Of a stretch of 64,000 nt of DNA, positions 19,519 to 27,386 are shown one piece after another. Position 1 is the first letter of the stretch, and each line of letters opens with the position of its first letter. This DNA is from Bradyrhizobium sp. (GTDB lineage Bacteria; Pseudomonadota; Alphaproteobacteria; Rhizobiales; Xanthobacteraceae), in NCBI RefSeq assembly GCF_027307225.1, contig NZ_DAHUXJ010000052.1, forward strand, positions 23,473 through 87,472. Direction: 5' to 3'. A program made the position numbers and the translations under genes. The notes below the pieces were generated by a model. It worked only from the letters and a program-made list of their open reading frames with translations, searched no databases and was not told the DNA's origin.

Positions 19519-20940
19519 CTAAATGTCCTGCTCGTCCGCTACCAGCGAGAGGTTCAACTGGTCCATGTGGTGCATTATGTGAGAATCTAGGTAGGGGTGT
19601 CTACGTACGACGCCCTGCGCATACTTAAATGCAGCCTTATGTTTTTCGGGAAGACGTTTGAGTGCACGAGCATATTGTCGTGCGTTCCGTATCTCATTAT
19701 CGAAATAAAAAAACAGGCCCGGCGCATACTTCTGGCGTTCCTCACTTGTAAGTGCAGCGTATAGGTAAGCGTTCGAGTAGCCATAGCAGTAGGCGGAATC
19801 TCCGTAGTATCGAAGCTTCCTATAGCGCTGGGCGAATAAGTCATACGAACGAGCTGACGCGGACGTTCGGTGCAGGTCGGAGTATATTCCCGTCGATCTG
19901 AGTCTAAGTATGCGTTCTAAAGCGTGCGATAGCCCATCTTGGTACCAAGAGCAGTACAATATTTGCGGGAAGGCCTTTGCGTTGTAGGTGTCGTGAAGCC
20001 AAGAATGAGCTTCTTCGACTTCAGTAAGAAGTTCTGCAACATCGTTATACATTTCATCCGGAATAATGCACCGCTTTGTCGTCGCGTGAGCTTTGATCTG
20101 AGACAAAAAGAAGGTGCCGTCTGTTTCGATGAGATGGAGGTTCATCTCTCTTAGTCTTAGGCGGTCTTGCTCATTAATTTCGGGGGCGACAAAATAAGCT
20201 TGTCTATGAAAGTCTTTTAGCGCCGATCTTACGGATCCATAGATTTGTAAGAAATCGTCGTCCTGTAGAGAGTAGCCTACGAAAACAACAGATCGGGTCG
20301 CTAGAAGAGATTTTAGGTGAGCTCCGATAAGTCCGGACTCTAAGCGCGCTTTGCACAGGTCGTAGTCGTTTGTGGTGGCAACTATTGATCCAAAGTTGGT
20401 GATCGATCCGTGAATTTTTAGAACCCTTCGTTTGGCAACCTCCCAAAAGGCGATGTCGCGATCCTCGATGAACGGCGTGGCCGCACAAATATCTTCGAAA
20501 TACGTATCCCAATTCGTAGTAACTATTGTATCAAGCGGAAAGAATGTAGCGAGTTCTCTATGAAATCGGGTAGCGTTTCGAAATATTGAAGTGTGAACGT
20601 AAGCATAATCGAAGTGGTCGTTTATGCGTTGTATCAGCCCAATTTTTCCAGACGGAGTTGAGCAAAAATCCTGCATGACATCTGGAAACGAGCGTGTTTG
20701 GTCTTCTATTTTTAGTACATGTCGCACTTCGTTGTAGAGCGTGCGGGGCATAACGCCCTTGGCCTCTGTGCTGATGCCTGCTCCTGCGAATAGAACGATC
20801 TTTCCGTCCATAAACAATTCTAAGAGTTCAGACGGCGCATCGAACGTTTTGCTTAACCGGCAGAACGCGCAATGGCAGTTGGCGCTGGATAGCGGGACCG
20901 AGAACGTAATGTCTTGCCTAGGTATCAGGTTCGGCTTCAT
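19519..20940 (-). CDS. SIR2-domain protein, candidate NAD-consuming defence effector
   Basis: 473 residues. An N-terminal segment with Cys22, Cys24 and Cys27 (NCHCAFC) precedes a SIR2-like domain: FAGAGIS (51-57) for NAD binding, TTNWD (141-145), KIHGS with candidate catalytic His177, and VGYSLQDDDF (211-220), the pattern of the SIR2_2 family. The C-terminal 240 residues look helical and are unrecognised; the SLOG domain of ThsA is not apparent. Related SIR2 proteins in Thoeris, DSR and short-Argonaute systems hydrolyse NAD+ during phage infection; that role here is inference. Base composition is foreign: line 20221-20280 is 28/60 G+C against 41/60 in 18901-18960 inside pccB. No partner gene is adjacent. 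Confidence 0.85.
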   Translation of the reverse strand: MKPNLIPRQDITFSVPLSSANCHCAFCRLSKTFDAPSELLELFMDGKIVLFAGAGISTEAKGVMPRTLYNEVRHVLKIEDQTRSFPDVMQDFCSTPSGKIGLIQRINDHFDYAYVHTSIFRNATRFHRELATFFPLDTIVTTNWDTYFEDICAATPFIEDRDIAFWEVAKRRVLKIHGSITNFGSIVATTNDYDLCKARLESGLIGAHLKSLLATRSVVFVGYSLQDDDFLQIYGSVRSALKDFHRQAYFVAPEINEQDRLRLREMNLHLIETDGTFFLSQIKAHATTKRCIIPDEMYNDVAELLTEVEEAHSWLHDTYNAKAFPQILYCSWYQDGLSHALERILRLRSTGIYSDLHRTSASARSYDLFAQRYRKLRYYGDSAYCYGYSNAYLYAALTSEERQKYAPGLFFYFDNEIRNARQYARALKRLPEKHKAAFKYAQGVVRRHPYLDSHIMHHMDQLNLSLVADEQDI

Positions 20941-21144
20941 CTTACGCTAATCACCGGTAATGTAATGGCTCCGACTCAACTTTAGATGTTTTGCGGCCGA
21001 ACCGAAACCTATTCGTTCGGGGGAAAGTGCTATCCACAAGCCTATTAACACTAGGCGGGTTGCGCCCCCGGAGGGGTTACGGCTTCGCCTAAGTCGGGTT
21101 ATCTAAGCGCCATTCATGCTTCTTTTATTCTCATCGCTAATCCA

Positions 21145-21492
21145 ATGACCGACGAAGAAGATACCGACGACATTTCTGCGATCGAAGCGCGGATCGAGCG
21201 GCTTGCCGAGACCGCCGAGCGATGCCGGAAGTTCATCCTGGCTTCCCGGATTGCGATCGGCGGCGGTTGCGCACTCTTGCTCCTCATGATGTTCGGTGCG
21301 CTCGGGGCCGGCGCCGTCGCGATGCTCGGCTCGATCGCGCTGGCATTAGGTGGAATCGTGTCGCTCGGATCGAACATCAGCACGTTGCGCCAGACCGATG
21401 CTGCGATCCGGTCTGCCGAGGCGTTGCGGGCGGAATTGATCGGCAGCATCGACCTCAAGGTCGTGCACGATACGCCGATGAAGCTGATGTGA
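21145..21492 (+). CDS. Hypothetical membrane protein with a helical N-terminus
   Basis: 115 residues: an acidic, probably coiled-coil N-terminus (MTDEEDTDDISAIEARIERL), two closely spaced hydrophobic segments (about residues 37-52 and 55-75), and a helical C-terminal tail ending VVHDTPMKLM. No family recognised. It lies just downstream of the low-G+C SIR2 gene on the opposite strand but has the normal high-G+C style of the chromosome. Confidence 0.65.
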   Translation: MTDEEDTDDISAIEARIERLAETAERCRKFILASRIAIGGGCALLLLMMFGALGAGAVAMLGSIALALGGIVSLGSNISTLRQTDAAIRSAEALRAELIGSIDLKVVHDTPMKLM

Positions 21493-21653
21493 TCAGCGCT
21501 GTCGCCGACGTTCGTGTTCGAAGGTTCTGCGCGACGCTTGAATCATTTTGCGTGGTCGCTGACTCAATTGTTCACGAGTTCAGCGAACATTCATCTTGAG
21601 GCGACGAGACTGGACGTCTTCTCTATCTCACCTCACGAAAGGGGCAAGACGTC

Positions 21654-21923
21654 ATGAAACTTGCGGATTCCTTGAATTTCAGTGCTGGATTGGTCGCGGG
21701 CGCCATCGTGCTTGCCGCAAGCGCGCAAGCTGCTCCCGGACCGCCGCTCTCGGGCCATACGGCAACCGCGCCGGCGGCAAACGTTGAGCTGGCGGTCGTG
21801 TCGCAAAACGAAGTCGATCACATGAAGCCGGTGCAGGTGCACTACCGCCACCGCCATTGGCGTCACCGTCACCACTGGCATCACCGTCACTGGCGGCATT
21901 ATCACTGGCGCCATCATCACTGA
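21654..21923 (+). CDS. Small exported His/Arg/Trp-rich protein
   Basis: 89 residues. A signal peptide (to about AQA, residue 26) and a short linker lead to an extreme tail from residue 64 onward made almost only of His, Arg, Trp and Tyr, in repeats of the type HRHWRHRHHWHHRHW. Such tails bind transition metals well, so a periplasmic metal buffer is possible but inferred. GAAAGGGG provides a ribosome binding site. Small exported proteins with His-rich tails recur in Bradyrhizobium-like genomes. Confidence 0.7.
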   Translation: MKLADSLNFSAGLVAGAIVLAASAQAAPGPPLSGHTATAPAANVELAVVSQNEVDHMKPVQVHYRHRHWRHRHHWHHRHWRHYHWRHHH

Positions 21924-21984
21924 GGTGATTTGACGTATATTTGACCAGGCCATTTGCATCACGTACCGACGGAAAGGAATCTCA

Positions 21985-22230
21985 ATGAAGGTACTCGCTG
22001 CTTTTTTGTTCGCGATCGGCATCGGCCTTGCGTCGATGTCGGCTTCCCAGGCCATTCCGGTAGCGCCGCTCGACCGGGCGGCCGCGACCGGCACCGCGAC
22101 CATTCCGGTGGCCGGTGGCTGTGGACCGGGTTGGCATCGCGGGCCCGCTGGCGGTTGTCGCCCGATGTACAATTGTCCGCCCGGCTGGCATTCGGGACCA
22201 TACGGCCGCCGTTGTTTCCGCAACTGGTAA
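21985..22230 (+). CDS. Small exported GCG/CRP-motif protein (first of two)
   Basis: 81 residues with a signal peptide (MKVLAAFLFAIGIGLASMSASQA). The mature part is built from Gly/Trp/Cys/Pro repeats: GGCGPGWHRGPAGGCRPMYN, then CPPGWHSGPYGRRCFRNW. The spacing of four cysteines suggests two small disulfide-closed modules. It shares the GCGPGWHRGP..CRP unit with the convergent gene at 22330-22572. I recognise this as the GCG_CRPN-type family; function unknown. Confidence 0.82.
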   Translation: MKVLAAFLFAIGIGLASMSASQAIPVAPLDRAAATGTATIPVAGGCGPGWHRGPAGGCRPMYNCPPGWHSGPYGRRCFRNW

Positions 22231-22279
22231 AACTAAGGCGCGGGAATCTTCCGCCCTTTTTCGCGAGAGATGGCAATAA

Positions 22280-22307
22280 AAAACCCCGCTTTTTTGAGCG
22301 GGGTTTT
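22280..22307. terminator. Bidirectional terminator between the two GCG/CRP genes
   Basis: AAAACCCCGCT paired with AGCGGGGTTTT around a six-base T-rich loop; A-run on one side and T-run on the other, so it can serve both convergent genes. Confidence 0.85.
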
Positions 22308-22329
22308 CCGTCCTTTCCGTCGTGCGCGA

Positions 22330-22572
22330 TCAGATCGGGCGGCAACGTCCATAGCGCCAGGCAAAGCCCATCGGGCAGCGGCGGCCGGGAACGACCACGA
22401 CCGGGCGCTCGACGACGACCGGCGCGCCGGGGACCACTACGACGCCACGGTTCGGACGGCAGTGGCCATAGGGCCCGCGGTGCCAACCGGGGCCGCAACC
22501 GCCTGCGGCGCTTGCGCTGCCGACACTCAGGAACGTGCCCGCAACGAGTGCAGCTGCGAAAAGATACTTCAT
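22330..22572 (-). CDS. Small exported GCG/CRP-motif protein (second of two)
   Basis: 80 residues: signal peptide MKYLFAAALVAGTFLSVGSASA, the motif GGCGPGWHRGPYGHCRPN, a valine/proline-rich linker (VVVVPGAPVVVERPVVVVPG) and a second cysteine module RRCPMGFAWRYGRCRPI. The start at 22572 has GGGAGA upstream; the open frame extends to 22647 without support. Convergent with, and related to, the gene at 21985, suggesting an inverted local duplication. Confidence 0.82.
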   Translation of the reverse strand: MKYLFAAALVAGTFLSVGSASAAGGCGPGWHRGPYGHCRPNRGVVVVPGAPVVVERPVVVVPGRRCPMGFAWRYGRCRPI

Positions 22573-22734
22573 ATTGTCTCCCTTCCTAAAGCCGCAACGC
22601 GGCATCTTGTAAGGTCGATAAGCAAATCGACGGGCCAGGATTGGCACCCTTTGGAACAGGCGACAAGCGTAGCCTGAACCCGAGCCTAGGGAGACGCGTG
22701 TGAACCATCTATGAATAGCCGAATTGAGGAGAGT

Positions 22735-23934
22735 TCATTTCGCCAGGAACGGCAGCATTAGCGCATTGAACTTGTCGGGCGCATCGAGGAACACCAGGTG
22801 CCCGGCATTCTCGATCACCTCGGCATGGCCGTTGGGCATCTTTGCCGCCAGCGCTTTGGCCAGTTCGGCGTTCTGGCCCATCTTCGGCCGCTGCGCCTCC
22901 GGGGCGAGTGGCTTGCCGGGTGCGTTGTGATCGTCGGCGCCCATGATGAACAACGTCGGAACGGTGATCAGCGGTATCTCGTGCGCCACGGGCTCGCGGT
23001 AGATCATCTGTCCCGACGAGACAAAGGCGTGCAGCCAGCGCGGATAGTCCGCCGCGCCTTTGATGCCGAAGCGGGCGTCGATGAAAGGCGCCATCGCCTC
23101 GGGCGGGATCTTCGGCGCGTAATTGTGCTCAAGCTGCTTGAGATAGCCTTCAGCGGTGAGCTTGTCTTCGCGTTCGACGATCTTTTCGGTCGGCGTCGGC
23201 GGCACGTACATGCGGTAATCTTCAAGTCCGATCGGCGCGGCAAGGACGAGATGATTGACGCGATCAGGATAGGCGCGCGCGATCCGCACCGCGACCATGC
23301 CGCCCATCGAATGCGCCATGATATTGGCTTTCGCGATTCCGAGATGGTCGAGCAGCGCCACCGTGTTGCGCGCCAGATTGTCGAAATGAAGCTCGCCGGA
23401 CGGCTTTGAGGATTTGCCGAAACCGATCTGGTCCGGCACCACCACGCGATAGCCGGCCTCCGTCAGCACTTTGATTTCGGGCGCCCAATAGCTGGACGGA
23501 AAGTTGCGCCCGTGCAGCAGCATCACGACGCGGCCGTTCGGCTGCGCCGGCGCAATGTCCATGTAGGCCATGCGCAGTTGCTCGCCTTCATTGACAACCG
23601 GCAGCATGTTCACGGGATAGGGATAGGGAAAGCCCTCGAGGCCGATGCCGTACGGCTCGCGCTGCGCGATGCCGGGTTCGTGGTTGGTGGACTCGCGGTC
23701 GGCGGCGCTGGCGGCTGCGAACGACAGGGCGAGGGCGCCAAGCGCCGCGATCACGGCTAGTACCGCCGATCTGAAGTCCCTGCACCACAAGCGGCGAATT
23801 CGATCAGGGACTTCAGATCGATAAGGCGGTCCTAGAACCAATAAGTTTGCTAGTGCCCATGACTTTCCGAAGTTCGTGATAGTGGGTGCTGCGATGGAGC
23901 GCGAACTTCGGAAAGTGGGCACTAGACGTTTCAT
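22735..23934 (-). CDS. Exported alpha/beta-hydrolase carrying an in-frame 55-codon repeat insertion
   Basis: 399-residue hydrolase with the nucleophile motif AHSMGG (about residue 208), an acid in FIMGADDHNAPG and a histidine in NAGHLVFLDAP, as in haloperoxidase/epoxide-hydrolase-like enzymes. The N-terminus is remarkable. After ATG AAA CGT the 169-bp double-hairpin repeat (23757-23925) is read through in frame, giving RLVPTFRSSRSIAAPTITN and on to CRDFRSAVLA; only then does the signal-peptide core VIAALGALALSFAAASA follow. Removing the element with one CTAG restores a perfect signal peptide MKRLAVIAALGALAL. The native GGAG site and ATG are intact. Export of the extended form is doubtful. Confidence 0.88.
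   Translation of the reverse strand: MKRLVPTFRSSRSIAAPTITNFGKSWALANLLVLGPPYRSEVPDRIRRLWCRDFRSAVLAVIAALGALALSFAAASAADRESTNHEPGIAQREPYGIGLEGFPYPYPVNMLPVVNEGEQLRMAYMDIAPAQPNGRVVMLLHGRNFPSSYWAPEIKVLTEAGYRVVVPDQIGFGKSSKPSGELHFDNLARNTVALLDHLGIAKANIMAHSMGGMVAVRIARAYPDRVNHLVLAAPIGLEDYRMYVPPTPTEKIVEREDKLTAEGYLKQLEHNYAPKIPPEAMAPFIDARFGIKGAADYPRWLHAFVSSGQMIYREPVAHEIPLITVPTLFIMGADDHNAPGKPLAPEAQRPKMGQNAELAKALAAKMPNGHAEVIENAGHLVFLDAPDKFNALMLPFLAK
23757..23925 (-). mobile_element. CTAG-bounded double-hairpin element, copy 1 (in frame)
   Basis: 169 bp, starting and ending in CTAG. It holds two palindromes, each itself CTAG-bounded (about 23850-23925 and 23757-23835), joined by a 14-base spacer. The first stem contains CTTTCCGAAGTTCG and its complement, the second GATCTGAAGTCCC and its complement, around the conserved loop CGCCGCTTGTGGTGCAG. 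The net insertion is 165 bp (55 codons) if CTAG was the duplicated target. It lies after codon 3 of the hydrolase gene. Confidence 0.88.
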
Positions 23935-24053
23935 CGAATTCTCCGAAAGGAACTCAGGCTCTTTCTCCCGCGGGAGATAAAGATGTTGCTGGCGCGGTCA
24001 AGCCTGCTTGTCGGCCATGCCACGAGTTTCGCCGGCGCTTTCCGAATCGAGAA

Positions 24054-24656
24054 CTAATGCGCCTGCATTTGTTGCTGGGTAAGGGCCTGTGCCTTCTGCA
24101 ATTCAACGACCAGCCGTGGCATGGAGTCGGCCATATAGTTGCCCATCTTTGCCATGGCCGATCTACCGACCGGCGAGCCATAGAAATCGGCGAGCGCCTT
24201 CAACTCGTCGGCCGTGAAATTTTTGATCATCGAGTCCCGCATCAAAGCCGCCACCGCGTTGATATCCAGATTTTTGGTCATCAGCGCGACGAAGGTAGCG
24301 CGCTTGCCTTCCGGTAATGTTGCCGCAAGCTTCGCCGCCCTGTCGTTCATCCGGGATTGAGGAGGGACCACGCGCAGATAATAGTCTGCCTCGGCGGCTC
24401 TGTTCGCCGGAGTATCGTCGAGCGCCAGCGCGGGCGCGCTCGTCAACCAGATGAGCGGGACCACGATCAGCAACTTCGCGACTAGTACCGCCGATCTGAA
24501 GTCCCTGCACCACAAGCGGCGAATTCGATCGGGGACTTCAGATCGATAAAGCGGTACTAGAATCAATAAGTTTGCTAGTGCCCATGACTTTCCGAAGTTC
24601 GTGAAGATGGGTGCTGCGATGAAGCACGAACTTCGGAAAGTGGGCACTAGTTTCAC
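24054..24656 (-). CDS. DUF2059-type exported protein carrying the same in-frame repeat insertion
   Basis: 200 residues from GTG 24656, chosen for the GGGAGG site six bases upstream. After GTG AAA the repeat at 24482-24650 is translated (LVPTFRSSCFIAAPIFTN to CRDFRSAVL), then the hydrophobic signal sequence AKLLIVVPLIWLTSAPALA. Without the element the start would read MKLVAKLLIVVPLIWL, a normal signal peptide on a 145-residue protein. The mature part has the DUF2059-like block FTADELKALADFYGSPVGRS. Same strand as, and 119 bases upstream of, the hydrolase gene with its own insertion. Confidence 0.85.
   Translation of the reverse strand: MKLVPTFRSSCFIAAPIFTNFGKSWALANLLILVPLYRSEVPDRIRRLWCRDFRSAVLVAKLLIVVPLIWLTSAPALALDDTPANRAAEADYYLRVVPPQSRMNDRAAKLAATLPEGKRATFVALMTKNLDINAVAALMRDSMIKNFTADELKALADFYGSPVGRSAMAKMGNYMADSMPRLVVELQKAQALTQQQMQAH
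24482..24650 (-). mobile_element. CTAG-bounded double-hairpin element, copy 2 (in frame)
   Basis: 169 bp, same length, orientation and frame as copy 1, 725 bp away in the neighbouring gene. Palindromes at about 24575-24650 and 24482-24560. It ends with CTAG on both sides and inserts 55 codons after codon 2 of the DUF2059-type gene. Confidence 0.88.
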
Positions 24657-24734
24657 GGCAACCTCCCGAATAATCCCGAGCAAAGATACAACGGGAGCTA
24701 TAACGTATCTGCGGCGAACACGAAATCGGTCGCG

Positions 24735-25430
24735 CTATTCGTCGCCGCCGAACAGGGCGGCAAAGCGCTTCTCGCCCTGGCGCGTGAACTGGACCACCCG
24801 GCTGCCCGGTGTGGGGTCGCGCGCGGCCCATTTCAGCTCGGTGAAGCGTTGCAACAGCGCCGCGCCAAGCGTGCCGGCGAGATGATGGCGGCGTTCGCTC
24901 CAGTCGAGGCAGGCCTTGCAGACCGGCCGGCGCGGATGGGTGAGCGCATCGGCTCCAATCTGGAGTGTGCTTTCGAGGAAGCGCTCGCCCTCGGCCGTCA
25001 GCTCGATATCGTGCTTGTGCTGGCGCACCAGCTTCTGCTGCCGCAAACTGTCGAGCATCTGCACGCCGAGATCGCCAGCCAGGTGATCATAGCAGACGCG
25101 CGCGCGGCGCAGTGCCGGATCCTTCGGTCCGGTACGCACGCGCATATGGCCGGCGCGGGCGGCGAGCGCCGCAAGGCCTTCCAGCACGCCACCGACGTCG
25201 GGGTCAGCGAGGCGATAGTAACGATGGCGGCCCTGCTTTTCCTGCTCGATCAGGCCGCCGGATTCCAGCTTCGACAGATGGGAACTGGCGGTCTGCGGCG
25301 TGACGCCGGCCTCTTGCGACAATTCACTGGCCGTGAGCGCACGGCCGCTCAACAGCGCGGTCAGCATGTTGGCGCGGGCGGGGTCGCCGACCAGGGAGGC
25401 GACCATGGCGATATCGGGTCCTGCTTTCAT
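24735..25430 (-). CDS. ArsR-family transcriptional regulator
   Basis: 231-residue DNA-binding regulator. The N-terminal winged helix (residues 1-90) shows SLVGDPARANMLTALLSGRA, LSQEAGVTPQTASSHLSKLE and RHRYYRLADPDV, the classic ArsR pattern. A C-terminal extension of about 140 residues contains CKACLDWSERRHHLAGTLGA, a block found in the longer ArsR proteins of proteobacteria. No typical metal-site cysteines appear in the DNA-binding helix. Probable target: itself or the divergent NIPSNAP gene. Confidence 0.92.
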   Translation of the reverse strand: MKAGPDIAMVASLVGDPARANMLTALLSGRALTASELSQEAGVTPQTASSHLSKLESGGLIEQEKQGRHRYYRLADPDVGGVLEGLAALAARAGHMRVRTGPKDPALRRARVCYDHLAGDLGVQMLDSLRQQKLVRQHKHDIELTAEGERFLESTLQIGADALTHPRRPVCKACLDWSERRHHLAGTLGAALLQRFTELKWAARDPTPGSRVVQFTRQGEKRFAALFGGDE

Positions 25431-25492
25431 TATTCGACGATAGCCGAAGCATCGGCGCGGATCAAGCGGGTAGTGAATTGAGCGTCATTCCG

Positions 25493-25525
25493 GGTTCGCT
25501 CGTTTCACTCGCGCCCCGGAACGAC
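25493..25525. repeat. Palindromic intergenic repeat (GTCATTCCGGG family), short copy 3
   Basis: Reduced 33-base form: GTCATTCCGGGT and CGCCCCGGAACGAC in inverted relation. It lies between the divergent ArsR and NIPSNAP genes, so it sits in their promoter region. Confidence 0.65.
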
Positions 25526-25548
25526 GTTGCGACTTTTAGGAGGTTCCG

Positions 25549-25857
25549 ATGACCATCACCGTTTTCATTCGCTATCAGCTCGATCCGTTCAAGCGCGCCA
25601 AGTTCGAGGAATATTCGAAAAACTGGCTGTCCGTCATTCCGAGGTGCGGCGGCGATCTCATCGGCTACTGGATGCCGCATGAAGGCACCAACAACATCGC
25701 CTTTGCGCTGGTTTCGTTTGAAAGCCTGGCGGCCTACGAGCAATATCGCGCCAGGCTGCGCACCGACAAAGCGGCGATGGAGAATTTCAACTTTGCCGAA
25801 GACCACAAATTCATCCTTGGCGAGGAACGAACGTTCCTGCGCCAGGTGACGGCATGA
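25549..25857 (+). CDS. NIPSNAP family protein
   Basis: 102-residue dimeric alpha+beta-barrel type protein. The family pattern is visible: [40 protein letters not shown], and [19 protein letters not shown] with a C-terminal [14 protein letters not shown] precedes the ATG. Divergent from the ArsR regulator. Function of bacterial NIPSNAP proteins is mostly unknown. Confidence 0.9.
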   Translation: MTITVFIRYQLDPFKRAKFEEYSKNWLSVIPRCGGDLIGYWMPHEGTNNIAFALVSFESLAAYEQYRARLRTDKAAMENFNFAEDHKFILGEERTFLRQVTA

Positions 25858-25986
25858 CAACTGACGGCACGAGGTGTCAGCATCCTGACCCCCATCACTG
25901 GCATGGCCTGCCTCCACGCGCTAATCTGGCGGCAGGCTGGGCAACAACGATGGCAACTACAGCAAACAGCGAAACAGGAGACGCCG

Positions 25987-26802
25987 ATGCCGATTTCATT
26001 GGCCGACAAGCGCGCGGCCTTCCGCAAGCTGCATGAGAGCGGCTGCTTCCCGATCCCCAATCCCTTTGACGTCGGCTCGGCGAAGGCGCTGGCGCAGATG
26101 GGGTTCAAGGCGCTGGCCTCGACCAGCGCCGGCTTTGCCTGGACGATCGGCAAGGCCGACAATCGGGTAACGGTCGACGACGTCTGCACGCATCTCACCG
26201 CGCTCTGCGCGGCGGTGGACGTGCCTGTCAACGCCGATTTCGAAAACGGATTTGCAGATGAGGCCGAGAAGGTCGCGGTCAATGTCGCCCGCGGCGCGAA
26301 GACCGGCGTGGCCGGCCTGTCGATCGAGGATTCGACCGGCGATACCGCAAAACCGCTTTATCAACGGGCGCACGCGGTCGAGCGGATCAAGGCGGCGCGC
26401 GCGGCCATCGATGCCGACAAGAGCGGCGTCCTGCTGACCGGCCGTTGCGAAGCTTTTCTGTGGGGGCTCGACGATCTCACGATGGTGATCGACCGTCTCG
26501 GTGCCTATGCCGAGGCCGGAGCCGACTGCCTCTATGCGCCCGGCATCAAGACCCGGGAGCAGATTTCGGCCGTCGTGAAGGCGGTCGCGCCGAAGCCGGT
26601 CAACCTTCTGATCGGGGCGTCAGGTCTTTCGGTCCAGGAGGCGGCCGATCTCGGCGTGCGCCGGATCAGCGTCGGCGGTTCGTTGGCGCGCACCGCCTGG
26701 GCCGGCTTCATGCGCGCGGCGAAAGAGATCGCCGAGCGGGGCACCTTCAGCGAACTCGCCAAGGGTTATTCCGGCGCCGAACTGAACAAGATGTTCCGCT
26801 AA
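25987..26802 (+). CDS. Isocitrate lyase / phosphoenolpyruvate mutase family protein
   Basis: 271-residue TIM-barrel C-C lyase of the PEP mutase/methylisocitrate lyase group. Motifs: NPFDVGSAKALAQMGFKALA, the metal-binding DFENGF, GLSIEDSTGD, and GRCEAFLWG. The usual catalytic cysteine loop of isocitrate lyase (KKCGH) is absent, which favours an oxaloacetate-decarboxylase or PEP-mutase-like activity. The start at 25987 has AGGAGAC upstream; the open frame back to 25903 overlaps unsupported sequence. Substrate unknown. Confidence 0.9.
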   Translation: MPISLADKRAAFRKLHESGCFPIPNPFDVGSAKALAQMGFKALASTSAGFAWTIGKADNRVTVDDVCTHLTALCAAVDVPVNADFENGFADEAEKVAVNVARGAKTGVAGLSIEDSTGDTAKPLYQRAHAVERIKAARAAIDADKSGVLLTGRCEAFLWGLDDLTMVIDRLGAYAEAGADCLYAPGIKTREQISAVVKAVAPKPVNLLIGASGLSVQEAADLGVRRISVGGSLARTAWAGFMRAAKEIAERGTFSELAKGYSGAELNKMFR

Positions 26803-26887
26803 GCGCCTGAACCCAACGAAAGCGAGGTGGCCGTCTCGAGAGAGACTGGCCGCCTTGATCAATTCCATCAGGTGATCAGCGGTCCGG

Positions 26888-27268
26888 CTATTTTTTCGCG
26901 GGCGCATTGCCCGGATTGGCGCTGTTGGTAGCCGCGGCGCCGGGATTGGTCGAAGCGGGCGACGGCGTCTGCGGCTTCGCCGGTGCTGCGCCGGTCGTTG
27001 TGCCTGGCTGACTGTTGGTGTGGATCGGCATTGTCGATGCCTGTTGCTGCGTCGAGGAGTGGTTCAGCCCGTAGAACACGATCCCCAGCACGACCGCGAT
27101 ACCGATTGCGAACAGCGTGATCCGTGTGTGGCTTGCGGGGCCTTCCGCCATCTCGGGGTCAACCTGCAAATCATTGTCGAGCTCGGCGGGCGAGCGACGG
27201 TCGTCGATATAGGTTCTGGTCGGATCTTTGCGATTGTCGGGATCGTTGAGATTGTTTTCATTGGCCAT
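26888..27268 (-). CDS. Hypothetical single-span membrane protein with disordered tail
   Basis: 126 residues: a charged cytoplasmic N-terminus rich in Asp/Asn (MANENNLNDPDNRKDPTRTY), one transmembrane helix RITLFAIGIAVVLGIVFYGL (about residues 49-68), then a low-complexity Pro/Ala/Thr/Asn tail outside. GGAGG lies upstream of ATG 27268. No family function known. Confidence 0.78.
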   Translation of the reverse strand: MANENNLNDPDNRKDPTRTYIDDRRSPAELDNDLQVDPEMAEGPASHTRITLFAIGIAVVLGIVFYGLNHSSTQQQASTMPIHTNSQPGTTTGAAPAKPQTPSPASTNPGAAATNSANPGNAPAKK

Positions 27269-27386
27269 GGCCGGATTCCTCCAAATGCCGTGCTGCGACA
27301 ACGGCGAGCCATCGGGGTGGGTTCCGGGACGTTCGCTGTTTCCCACAGCGGCGAGATGGTCGAAAAATGGAACAGCCGAACGAAGC

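Noticed and set aside
19519..21492. Thoeris-type two-gene system around the SIR2 gene
   Set aside because: No TIR-domain ThsB gene is adjacent, and the SIR2 protein's C-terminus is not an evident SLOG domain.
26803..26887. Imperfect hairpin GGTGGCCGTCTC / GAGACTGGCCGCC as a terminator
   Set aside because: The stem is bulged and lacks a T run; it may still act as a weak terminator, but the evidence is insufficient.
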